Assembly (NCBI GenBank): GCA_002501885.1 | Contig: DAON01000016.1 | Span: 1-7,534, forward strand | Reading direction: 5' to 3' | Length of the DNA stretch: 7,534 nt | Source: Euryarchaeota archaeon UBA220 | Lineage (GTDB): Archaea > Thermoplasmatota > Poseidoniia > Poseidoniales > Thalassarchaeaceae | In this document: piece after piece, positions 1 through 6,231 of the stretch | Numbering within the stretch: position 1 is the stretch's first letter | How the letters are laid out: each line of letters starts with the position of its first letter | Notes under the pieces: generated by a model | What the model saw: the letters and a program-made list of their open reading frames with translations, nothing else | Told to the model about the DNA's origin: nothing | Database searches by the model: none | Made by a program: the position numbers and the translations under genes

Positions 1-16
1 TGAAGTTCGTGGGGGC

Positions 17-1060
17 ATGGATGGTGAGCCAGAGGGCATCCTCGAGGTGATGCGTCAACAGTGGGCCTCTATGGCCAGCATGGCTGGGATGTTCGTCGGA
101 ACCATTCTACTGGGACTCAGTTTACAACCGGTTTACGATCGTCCAGAGACCAGGATATTCGGCGAAGAGGGGGCAACCAAGGGCGGCTATGTTGCCATGG
201 AAATGATGTTTATTTTGATTTTCACTGTGGTAATCATCTGGCTTGCGCGTAAGGGCCTAGACTTCATTATCAAGGGAATTGTATTCTTTGCCTTGGGGTC
301 AAGTCTGTTCTACGTTCTATGGCCTTACCTCTATGTGCTTGGAATATCATCTCCTGATCTATTGTTATACTCTTCAATCGCTGGAAGTGTTGGTTTGATG
401 GTGCTGCTAGCTAAGTATCCAGAATGGTATGTTGTAAACACGGTTGGCGTCCTTGTGGGGGCAGGCGTAGTCGTTCTGATTGGAGTGACTTTCGTACCTG
501 TGCTGATTATTGCGTTCATGATTGCGGCAGCAATCTACGACCATTGGGCCGTAAACAGCAGTAAGCATATGCTCGAACTCGCTGATACCATGATCAAGAA
601 CAAATTGCCAGTTCTTCTTGTAGCACCAAAGGAGAGGGGTTACTCATTCATCGATGAGGAGGAGAGTGTAATGCAAGATGAGTCTCACTCCGAAATCGAT
701 TGGGATGACCCTGCTCCAAATGTCAAACCGAAGAAGGGGGGTAGGGATGCTCTTTTCATGGGCCTTGGGGATGTCATATTCCCTGGAATGCTGGTTATCT
801 CAGCTGTTTCTTTCCTACCCGAGAGGGGGACTGAACTGACATACATCTTCGGCTCTATGTACACAGGACAATTGGCAGTCGGACTCGGAACTCTTGTCGG
901 GGGATTGTGTGGATATATTGCTCTGATGACTCAGGTTGCGCGTGGGCAGGCTCAAGCCGGTCTTCCACTACTGAACGGAGGTAGTATTCTGGGTTATTTG
1001 ATTTCAGGAATAATATTCCTAGGACCCGCCGCACTGTGGCAGGACATATCTTTCCTGTGA
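17..1060 (+). CDS. Presenilin/signal-peptide-peptidase-like intramembrane aspartyl protease (archaeal A22 family)
   Basis: This is a multi-pass membrane protein of 347 residues with the hallmarks of the presenilin/SPP aspartyl proteases, which cut transmembrane helices inside the membrane. About nine hydrophobic segments can be seen (near residues 18-37, 58-77, 83-107, 113-132, 139-157, 159-178, 246-268, 283-304 and 315-338). The catalytic pair is present: the YD motif in AIYDHWAV (D175, helix 6) and the GLGD motif (D252, helix 7). The PAL-like site before helix 9 reads GLPLLN (315-320), a variant of the usual PAL. KHMLELAD followed by KLPVLLVAP after helix 6 is typical of archaeal homologues. 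An acidic hydrophilic loop (about 205-243) separates helices 6 and 7, where presenilins carry their cleavage loop. The start is uncertain: the frame is open to the left edge of the window, GTGGGGG lies just before ATG 17, and M12 (position 50) is an alternative. The substrate is unknown. serS follows after 53 bases on the same strand. Confidence 0.9.
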   Translation: MDGEPEGILEVMRQQWASMASMAGMFVGTILLGLSLQPVYDRPETRIFGEEGATKGGYVAMEMMFILIFTVVIIWLARKGLDFIIKGIVFFALGSSLFYVLWPYLYVLGISSPDLLLYSSIAGSVGLMVLLAKYPEWYVVNTVGVLVGAGVVVLIGVTFVPVLIIAFMIAAAIYDHWAVNSSKHMLELADTMIKNKLPVLLVAPKERGYSFIDEEESVMQDESHSEIDWDDPAPNVKPKKGGRDALFMGLGDVIFPGMLVISAVSFLPERGTELTYIFGSMYTGQLAVGLGTLVGGLCGYIALMTQVARGQAQAGLPLLNGGSILGYLISGIIFLGPAALWQDISFL

Positions 1061-1113
1061 GTAATCGTCCGATTGATTGAAGGCTCACGGACTAGCCCCT
1101 CAGACCGGTCATT

Positions 1114-2394
1114 ATGCTAGATATCAGCATGTTCAGGGAGCATTCGGACATCATTAGGGCCGACCATGACAGGCGTGGCCTCGGTCACGAGAACATAGAT
1201 GAGGTCATCAGGCTAGACGAGGAATGGCGTAAGGCGAGATACGAAGTCGATCAACTCAGGAAGTCTCGAAACGAGGCCGCCAGAGGTATTGCTGAGGCCA
1301 AGAAGTCCGGTGATTCTGCGGCTGTAGATAAGATTCTGGCAGAAGTCGCCGACATAGGTGCAAAGATAGACGAGTTATCCAATCTCTCGGATGAGTATCT
1401 AGCCAAGAGAGATACTCTGCGAATGAGTATCCCCAACATCCTACATGAAGAGGTCCCCATCGGAGAAGACGATCAGAAGAATACACTCCACAGCATGCAT
1501 GGCGAGAAAATCGAACTTGGTTTTGAACCTAGAAACCACAACGACCTGATTGAGATGAATGGTTGGGTCGACCAAGCTAGAGGGGCAAAAGTCGCTGGCA
1601 GTAGATTCTACTTCCTGCAGGGAGACTTGGCTAGACTTGAGATGGCACTGCAGCAGTATGGTGCGGACTTCCTTATGCAGCGTGGATACACTCTCGTTCA
1701 ACCTCCATTGATGATGAATAGAGAGGCTTACGAAGGAGTTACAGATTTAGCAGATTTTGAGACCGTAATGTATGGTATAGAGCCTGACAAATACTACCTA
1801 ATCGCAACCAGTGAGCATCCTCTTACCGCTATGCGAATGGATGAGGTAATAGAGCCAAGCGAGTTGCCAATCAAACTAGTCGGAGTATCATCCTGCTTCC
1901 GACGAGAGGTTGGGGCTCACGGTTTGTCTGACAGAGGAATTTGGAGAGTTCATCAATTCACTAAGGTCGAACAAATAGTAATCTCTCATCCTGATGATTC
2001 CTGGAATCATCACGAAGATTTGCTTACCAATGCTGTAGACATGTGGGGCAGTCTAGGACTACACTATCAGGTAGTGAACATCTGCACAGGAGACATGGGC
2101 ACCGTGGCTGCTAGAAAGTACGACCTAGAGGCATGGCTTCCGGGTGCTGGACAGTACAAGGAAGTCGTATCTTGTTCCAACTGTACCGACTACCAGGCCA
2201 ATAGACTGAGAATGAGATACAGAACTTCAGAAGGAAACGAGGCTGTACACACCCTAAACTCAACCGCAATAGCAACCAGTCGAGCACTCGTTGCTATCAT
2301 GGAGCAAAATCAGACTGAAGATGGTCGTGTCACTATTCCCGAAGTACTTCGACCATATATGGGAGGACAGGAATTCCTAGAGTCTCTTCACTGA
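1114..2394 (+). CDS. serS: Seryl-tRNA synthetase (class II aminoacyl-tRNA synthetase)
   Basis: This cytoplasmic enzyme charges tRNA-Ser (and tRNA-Sec where present) with serine via seryl-adenylate. At 426 residues it has the normal length of the common SerRS, not the rare methanogen type. The N-terminal region, about residues 28-105, is rich in charged residues and alanine and matches the long antiparallel coiled-coil arm that grips the tRNA variable arm. The catalytic core follows: the serine-recognition TSE triad in ATSEHPLTAM (232-234), class II motif 2 with FRRE (262-265) running into RVHQFTKVEQ (278-287), and motif 3 around LNSTAIATSRALVAIMEQ (381-398, with R390). The C-terminus IPEVLRPYMGG is standard for the family. 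ATG 1114 begins MLDISMFRE, the usual SerRS opening, so the start is secure, although no good Shine-Dalgarno precedes it. The gene may be co-transcribed with the protease upstream, because no TATA-like box is evident in the 53-base gap. The 3' end overlaps a convergent gene by 7 bases. Confidence 0.97.
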   Translation: MLDISMFREHSDIIRADHDRRGLGHENIDEVIRLDEEWRKARYEVDQLRKSRNEAARGIAEAKKSGDSAAVDKILAEVADIGAKIDELSNLSDEYLAKRDTLRMSIPNILHEEVPIGEDDQKNTLHSMHGEKIELGFEPRNHNDLIEMNGWVDQARGAKVAGSRFYFLQGDLARLEMALQQYGADFLMQRGYTLVQPPLMMNREAYEGVTDLADFETVMYGIEPDKYYLIATSEHPLTAMRMDEVIEPSELPIKLVGVSSCFRREVGAHGLSDRGIWRVHQFTKVEQIVISHPDDSWNHHEDLLTNAVDMWGSLGLHYQVVNICTGDMGTVAARKYDLEAWLPGAGQYKEVVSCSNCTDYQANRLRMRYRTSEGNEAVHTLNSTAIATSRALVAIMEQNQTEDGRVTIPEVLRPYMGGQEFLESLH

Positions 2395-2975
2395 TCTTCT
2401 TCTTTCTTCTTTCTGTTTATTCTGGCTAGCAGTGCGACAAGTAAGATTACCACGAAGGCTGAGATGAATGGGATTAGAATTGCAATCAGAGTTAGCGCTA
2501 CACTAGCCACATTCTCGCCGGTAGCAACTGCTGGATTTCCTAATCCGAAGGTAAAGGTAGAGCTCAGCCCTCTAGTCGCTACAGTAGCAGACTGAATTGT
2601 AGCCGAGATTCCTCCTCCAGCAATTACGGCGATGACCCATTGGATGATTGGATCTGTTCCTTCGAGGACTATTGCCGTCATCGCGATTCCGGCAAGAATT
2701 GAGGCAGGAGTTGCTATTGTATCCAAGGCACTGTCTATCCATGTGACATAATATCCAGCGAACTCAGCGATGGTCGCTATACCTAGGATAATAATGGCTA
2801 GAGTCGAGGTGAAGAATTCGAATTGAGTGCCTATCAGGTTTAGGTCCATGAACCAAACAAGGTCAAATCTTGCTACGATAGAGAGTAGGAAAGGAGGTAG
2901 GAAAACTCGGAATCCGGAGGCGGCTGAAAGGCTGATGCCCATGAGAATGGCCATCAGTACCGCGAAACCTTCCAT
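2388..2975 (-). CDS. DUF4126-type multi-pass membrane protein
   Basis: This is a very hydrophobic protein of 195 residues that I assign to the uncharacterised DUF4126 family. The recognisable features are the N-terminal block SLSAASGFRVFLPPFLLS (15-32), a central E71FAGYYVTWIDSALDTIATP segment (the family's 'lle...d...D.l.TP' region), and the C-terminal GLGNPAVATGENVAS (144-158). Hydrophobic spans lie near residues 4-17, 57-77, 93-105, 110-128 and 157-184, so it should be an integral membrane protein with four or five helices. The tail RINRKKKEEDQ is basic then acidic and probably cytoplasmic. The family has no established biochemical role. ATG 2975 is the first start in frame, since an in-frame stop lies 16 bases upstream. 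AGGTGA sits 15 bases before it, rather far for a ribosome binding site, so M8 or M12 remain possible. The stop overlaps the 3' end of serS in a tail-to-tail arrangement. Confidence 0.85.
   Translation of the reverse strand: MEGFAVLMAILMGISLSAASGFRVFLPPFLLSIVARFDLVWFMDLNLIGTQFEFFTSTLAIIILGIATIAEFAGYYVTWIDSALDTIATPASILAGIAMTAIVLEGTDPIIQWVIAVIAGGGISATIQSATVATRGLSSTFTFGLGNPAVATGENVASVALTLIAILIPFISAFVVILLVALLARINRKKKEEDQ
2395..2428 (+). terminator. Pyrimidine/T-rich tract after serS, candidate archaeal terminator
   Basis: Immediately after the serS stop codon the plus strand reads as an almost unbroken run of T and C (TCTTCTTCTTTCTTC, then TTTCTGTTTATTC). Archaeal transcription commonly ends at T-rich tracts without a hairpin, so this is a plausible serS terminator. 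No stable inverted repeat is seen. The same bases, read on the minus strand, encode the Lys/Glu-rich C-terminal tail of the DUF4126 protein, so the tract may simply reflect coding for lysine. Confidence 0.35.
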
Positions 2976-3078
2976 GATGCTTCGATGTCGTCACCTCGTA
3001 TTAATGCAGACCCGCCCTTATCATAATTGGTACAGTAACTTACGAATGTTCCATAAAGAGGCCTTCCTTATTACGAGC
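2976..3078. promoter_or_regulatory. Divergent intergenic region, probable promoters for the DUF4126 gene (-) and small membrane protein (+)
   Basis: The two flanking genes point away from each other, so both promoters should lie in these 103 bases. For the plus-strand gene, an A/T-rich CCATAAAG (3051-3058) is centred about 25 bases before ATG 3079, the distance expected for a TATA box driving a leaderless transcript. For the minus-strand gene, TTATGATAA (3026-3018 on the minus strand) is about 45 bases before the start. That would give a short leader carrying AGGTGA (2996-2991). Both are weak matches to the archaeal TATA consensus and are inferred from position. Confidence 0.35.
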
Positions 3079-3288
3079 ATGGACTTAACATTACTTGATT
3101 ACATTCGGATTTCGATTGGCGTGACTATACTTCTGTATGTGGCGAATTGCTTGGCCAATCAGAGAGTTTGGATTCGTAAGACCTTTTCATGGGGATCGAG
3201 AGAGGAATATCCCAAGATTTTCCAGATGAACATTATTGGAGGATTATTGATTGGATTATTTTTGGTTGCAGGTCCTTTCTTGTTCTGA
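3079..3288 (+). CDS. Small two-helix membrane protein of unknown function
   Basis: I do not recognise this protein. It is a predicted 69-residue product with two hydrophobic segments, about residues 5-26 (LLDYIRISIGVTILLYVANC) and 50-69 (NIIGGLLIGLFLVAGPFLF). They are joined by a polar, mostly basic loop containing QRVWIRK and REEYPK. The hairpin layout suggests a small inner-membrane protein with both ends on the same side. The reading frame stays open far upstream, to about position 2827, but that part lies antisense to the DUF4126 gene and encodes a non-hydrophobic, Arg/Met-rich sequence that looks like a shadow. ATG 3079 was chosen because the hydrophobic protein begins there and a weak TATA-like box lies about 25 bases upstream; ATG 3046 or 3004 are alternatives. 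It fills the only sizeable gap between neighbours, which favours a real gene. It is convergent with the biotin carrier gene, with 29 bases between the stops and no obvious terminator hairpin there. Confidence 0.5.
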   Translation: MDLTLLDYIRISIGVTILLYVANCLANQRVWIRKTFSWGSREEYPKIFQMNIIGGLLIGLFLVAGPFLF

Positions 3289-3317
3289 CATATTTCCTAG
3301 TCTCATCTCTAATTCGG

Positions 3318-3818
3318 CTAATCACCCAATTCTACGAGTGTTGCACCCATATCGACTCTGTCTCCTTCTGAGAAGTTGAGTCTCACAACCTCGCCTGCTT
3401 TTGGCGCTTGGATTCGATGTTCCATCTTCATCGCCTCCATTACTAGGAGTGTCTGGCCTTCACGAACTCTCTGACCTTCCTTCACATGAACTTCGAGAAT
3501 CGTACCTGGCATTGGAGCGTTTAGTCCACCTTCTCCAGATGAATCACTAGAGCTGCCTGGTTCGTGTCCGGTTACAACATGAATTCGTCCATCGAGATGT
3601 ATCCACCAGTCGTCTCCTACCTTGGCTACATGAGCAATGTGCGCCGACCCATCTATCTCCACTAGGAGCCGGTTTGCCTGAGAATCTCTAGTGATGCTAA
3701 TCTCACCGTGTATACTCTCTTGACCATCAGCTGTGAATCCAGAGAGATTCATAGTACCCTCTGAATCAGATAGTTTGGCAGTGTATCGGATACCAGTTTC
3801 TGCTATGCTCCACTCCAT
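3318..3818 (-). CDS. Biotin carrier subunit (BT beta-barrel plus BCCP domain) of methylcrotonyl-CoA carboxylase
   Basis: This 166-residue protein carries the biotin that shuttles CO2 from the biotin carboxylase to the carboxyltransferase. Residues 100-166 form a biotinyl domain: NAPMPGTILEVHVKEGQRV, then VMEAMKMEHRI with the target lysine K131 exactly 35 residues from the C-terminus, then VRLNFSEGDRVDMGATLVEL. Residues about 1-85 (EWSIAETGIRYTAK through DDWWIHLDGRIHVVTGHE) alternate like beta strands. They correspond in position to the BT barrel that connects the holoenzyme alpha subunit to beta. A Ser/Gly-rich linker (about 88-98) joins the two parts, as in swinging-arm carriers. It is the last gene of the operon, 8 bases after the biotin carboxylase stop and in a different frame, preceded by a perfect AGGTGAT. 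In most organisms this sequence is the C-terminal third of MccA. A sequencing frameshift is unlikely because of the ribosome binding site, but is not excluded. Confidence 0.93.
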   Translation of the reverse strand: MEWSIAETGIRYTAKLSDSEGTMNLSGFTADGQESIHGEISITRDSQANRLLVEIDGSAHIAHVAKVGDDWWIHLDGRIHVVTGHEPGSSSDSSGEGGLNAPMPGTILEVHVKEGQRVREGQTLLVMEAMKMEHRIQAPKAGEVVRLNFSEGDRVDMGATLVELGD

Positions 3819-3821
3819 TGT

Positions 3822-3828
3822 ATCACCT
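3822..3828 (-). promoter_or_regulatory. Strong Shine-Dalgarno site for the biotin carrier gene
   Basis: The minus strand reads AGGTGAT three bases before ATG 3818, a full match to the complement of the conserved AUCACCU near the 3' end of 16S rRNA. Its first two bases fall within the TAG stop codon of the biotin carboxylase gene. The site supports independent initiation of the carrier gene and so supports a real gene split. Confidence 0.75.
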
Positions 3829-5359
3829 ATGGGAAGGACCTCGACAATGTCCTGAACGGATCGCCGGCATGTCCAGTGTGCTCATCGATCAATTCTCCAT
3901 CACCGCCGGAGCCTCCCTTATCCAGTCCGAATCGGCTTGCTGCTGCTGCAATCGCTACAAGTGAGGAAGGGTCGATTTCTGGTTCAGCAAACTTGGATAT
4001 ATCTGTTGAATCGAGATAGTCAGTAGTTATTGAACCAGATACGAAATCCGGATGCATTGTCATTTGACGCAGGAAACCTATGTTCGTTATTACACCCAAG
4101 ACCCGTAGGTCTGAGAGTGCGTTGTGTAGTCTACGTGCAGCTGCGGTTCGAGATGGAGCGTGGACGACTAGTTTGGCGAGCATTGGGTCGAAGTCTACTG
4201 TTACTGAATCGCCCTCTCGAACTCCTGTATCGACTCTGATACCAGGTCCTGCTGGGGCTCGCCACATCGCTAAATCTCCTATTGCAGGAAGGAATCCTTT
4301 GCTCGGGTCTTCGGCATAGATTCGTGCCTCCATTGAGTGACCAGTGATGCCGATGTCCGATTGATTGAGTCCCAATGGCATCCCTGCTGCTACCTCGAAC
4401 TGCTTGAGAACGAGATCTATGCCGGTAATCATCTCTGTAACAGGATGTTCAACCTGTAGTCGGGTATTCATCTCAAGGAAGAAAAACTCCCCTCTGTCGG
4501 AAAGTAGGAACTCGACTGTTCCTGCACCTTCGTAGTCGACTGCTTTTGCAGCCCTAACTGCTGCAGCCCCCATAGCATCTCTCAATTCGGAGTTGACAAC
4601 TGGAGAAGGTGCCTCTTCGATGACCTTCTGATGCCTACGCTGCAGAGAGCAGTCACGCTCGTTCAGATGGATGCAGTTCCCGTGAGAGTCTGCTAAGACT
4701 TGGACTTCAATATGCCTAGCACCAACCATCAATCTCTCGACATAGATTGTTCCATCTCCGAACGCCGCTGAGGCTTCTCTAGAAGCGGCCTCGTACTCAG
4801 TTCTGAGCATCTTCGGCTCACTAACTGCTCTCATTCCTTTACCGCCACCACCCGCGCTTGCCTTGAGCAGTAGAGGGTAGCCTACTCTAGCAGCACACGC
4901 TGCCAATTGACCTAGGTGATCAGCGCCGTCAGGGACTGAAAGTTCCTCACCTGGAATCACAGGTACACCTGATTCCATCATCTTCAATCTTGCAGAAATT
5001 TTGTCTCCCATGGTGGAGATAGCCTCTGGAGGTGGACCTATCCATACCAGTCCTGATTGCTTAACAGCAGATGCAAAGTCGGCTCTCTCGGAGAGGAAAC
5101 CGTACCCCGGATGAATGGCCTGCGCTCCACTGCTCTGGGCCGCGGCGATAATGGCATCCGAATTGAGATATGTCTCACTCAGAGTCTTTCCTGGTAAGTG
5201 AATTGCTTCGTCTGCAATCTCAACATGCAGTGCCTTGGCATCTGCATCTGAATATACTGCCACACCTTTGAGTCCAGCTTCCCTGGCTGCAGTAAGGACT
5301 CTGACGGCAATCTCGCCTCTATTGGCGACTAGTACTGCATTGAATGGTAGCTCGCTCAT
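3827..5359 (-). CDS. mccA: Biotin carboxylase subunit of methylcrotonyl-CoA carboxylase (split alpha subunit)
   Basis: This subunit uses ATP and bicarbonate to carboxylate biotin held on the carrier protein. It has the full biotin carboxylase fold. The N-terminal domain starts VLVANRGEIAVRV (9-21) and includes IHPGYGFLSE (82-91). The ATP-grasp glycine loop is GGGGKGM (170-176). ERDCSLQRRHQKVIEEAPSP (234-253) and EMNTRLQVEHPVTE (296-309) hold the metal- and biotin-site residues, with E296, N298, R300 and E304. MEARIYAED contains R346, equivalent to the catalytic Arg338 of the E. coli enzyme. The 510 residues exceed the roughly 450 of a stand-alone biotin carboxylase. The tail contains a helix (LVAIAAAASRFG, near 466-477), a Gly-rich stretch and a DPF sequence resembling the start of the MccA BT domain, but there is no biotinyl domain. 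Its ATG lies one base after the hydratase stop, with GGAAGG as a probable ribosome binding site. Assignment to methylcrotonyl-CoA rather than another acyl-CoA rests on the neighbouring genes. Confidence 0.94.
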   Translation of the reverse strand: MSELPFNAVLVANRGEIAVRVLTAAREAGLKGVAVYSDADAKALHVEIADEAIHLPGKTLSETYLNSDAIIAAAQSSGAQAIHPGYGFLSERADFASAVKQSGLVWIGPPPEAISTMGDKISARLKMMESGVPVIPGEELSVPDGADHLGQLAACAARVGYPLLLKASAGGGGKGMRAVSEPKMLRTEYEAASREASAAFGDGTIYVERLMVGARHIEVQVLADSHGNCIHLNERDCSLQRRHQKVIEEAPSPVVNSELRDAMGAAAVRAAKAVDYEGAGTVEFLLSDRGEFFFLEMNTRLQVEHPVTEMITGIDLVLKQFEVAAGMPLGLNQSDIGITGHSMEARIYAEDPSKGFLPAIGDLAMWRAPAGPGIRVDTGVREGDSVTVDFDPMLAKLVVHAPSRTAAARRLHNALSDLRVLGVITNIGFLRQMTMHPDFVSGSITTDYLDSTDISKFAEPEIDPSSLVAIAAAASRFGLDKGGSGGDGELIDEHTGHAGDPFRTLSRSFP

Positions 5360-5360
5360 G

Positions 5361-6227
5361 CTAACCTTCCCCGTCCCTCGACGCCCAATCTGGTGGACGC
5401 CTCTCTAGGAACGAGGAGAGTCCTTCCTGACCTTCTCGAGAGCCTCGCATCTCGCTGGTCTTATCCAGAGTCCACTGTCTAAGTTCTTCAAAAGATTCTG
5501 CCCATGTATCCAATTTCTCTGCCAATCTCTTTGCCTCAGTGACTGCCATTGGGCCACTGCTCATCAGATCCTCAATCACAGCTCCAGATACAGAATCAAA
5601 GTCGTCAGTAGAATCAGCAATACTGCTTACCAAGCCAATCCTGAGTGCCTCTTCGGCCCCGACCCTACTTGCTAGCATCGATAGTCTTCGGAACTCGGCA
5701 CTTCCAACCTTACGATAGACATAGGGTCCGATTACAGCAGGCAGGATTCCAAGTTTGGCCTCGGAAAGGGCAATCCTGGTATTTGGCTCAGCGATTACAT
5801 GGTCAAGGCATGAAACCAATCCTGCACCTCCGCCAAGAGCCACTCCTTGGACACAACCTATGGTGAAGCACGGATGTGCCCAAAGGCTGTGGAACAACCT
5901 GTCCAGTCTAGCGGAGTCGATCCTATTCTCCTCAGGAGTCTTTGACCCGGCATCGCGCATCATGTTGATGTCCGCACCAGCACAGAAGTGTTTGCCCGCA
6001 GAGCGTAGAATTAGAACGCGTAGGAATTCGGAGCCTGACGAGTCGCGTAGTAATCCAGTTGTTCCAACGGAGCGTTTGGCCGTCCAATCGAGTAATTCGG
6101 TAATCTCAGAAATTAGTTGAATGTTTAGCGCATTGTATGCTTCAACACGGTCCAATGTAATGATTGCAGTCGGCCCATCGACATCCAATCTGCACATGCT
6201 GCACTCAGGGATTGTGTCTGACATCAT
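5361..6227 (-). CDS. liuC: Methylglutaconyl-CoA hydratase-type enoyl-CoA hydratase/isomerase (crotonase family)
   Basis: This cytoplasmic crotonase probably hydrates 3-methylglutaconyl-CoA to HMG-CoA, the step after the carboxylase. Numbering is from M1 at 6227 (288 residues). The CoA/oxyanion motif is HFCAGADINMM (81-91), where AGADxNxM is typical of the methylglutaconyl branch. The second oxyanion element is GVALGGGAGLVS (128-139). The block ALSEAKLGILPAVIGPYV (153-170) is very close to the LiuC signature and includes the catalytic glutamate E156. The position of the first catalytic glutamate of rat mitochondrial enoyl-CoA hydratase (the E of GGGCEL) is glycine here, G136. An extra dozen residues around 55-70 (GTTGLLRDSSGS) lengthen the loop before the conserved LRVLILRS strand. 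A longer frame begins at 6275, but it would overlap the carboxyltransferase gene by 44 bases. ATG 6227 (or 6224), four bases after that gene's stop with GGATGTGAG upstream, is the likelier start. The stop is one base before mccA. Confidence 0.92.
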   Translation of the reverse strand: MMSDTIPECSMCRLDVDGPTAIITLDRVEAYNALNIQLISEITELLDWTAKRSVGTTGLLRDSSGSEFLRVLILRSAGKHFCAGADINMMRDAGSKTPEENRIDSARLDRLFHSLWAHPCFTIGCVQGVALGGGAGLVSCLDHVIAEPNTRIALSEAKLGILPAVIGPYVYRKVGSAEFRRLSMLASRVGAEEALRIGLVSSIADSTDDFDSVSGAVIEDLMSSGPMAVTEAKRLAEKLDTWAESFEELRQWTLDKTSEMRGSREGQEGLSSFLERRPPDWASRDGEG

Positions 6228-6231
6228 TTTC

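Noticed and set aside
2827..3078. N-terminal extension of the small plus-strand ORF, giving a 153-residue protein
   Set aside because: The first half is antisense to the DUF4126 gene, is rich in Arg and Met without hydrophobic pattern, and looks like a shadow. The membrane protein starts naturally at ATG 3079.
3238..3265. Short direct repeat GGATTATT near the end of the small membrane gene
   Set aside because: It encodes the hydrophobic GGLLIGLF segment and is explained by coding for similar residues; there is no further copy pattern.
3819..3841. Programmed frameshift or sequencing error joining the BC and carrier genes
   Set aside because: No convincing slippery sequence with a stimulatory structure is seen, and the stop codon is overlapped by a perfect Shine-Dalgarno placed for ATG 3818. 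Separate translation is simpler, although raw reads would settle it.
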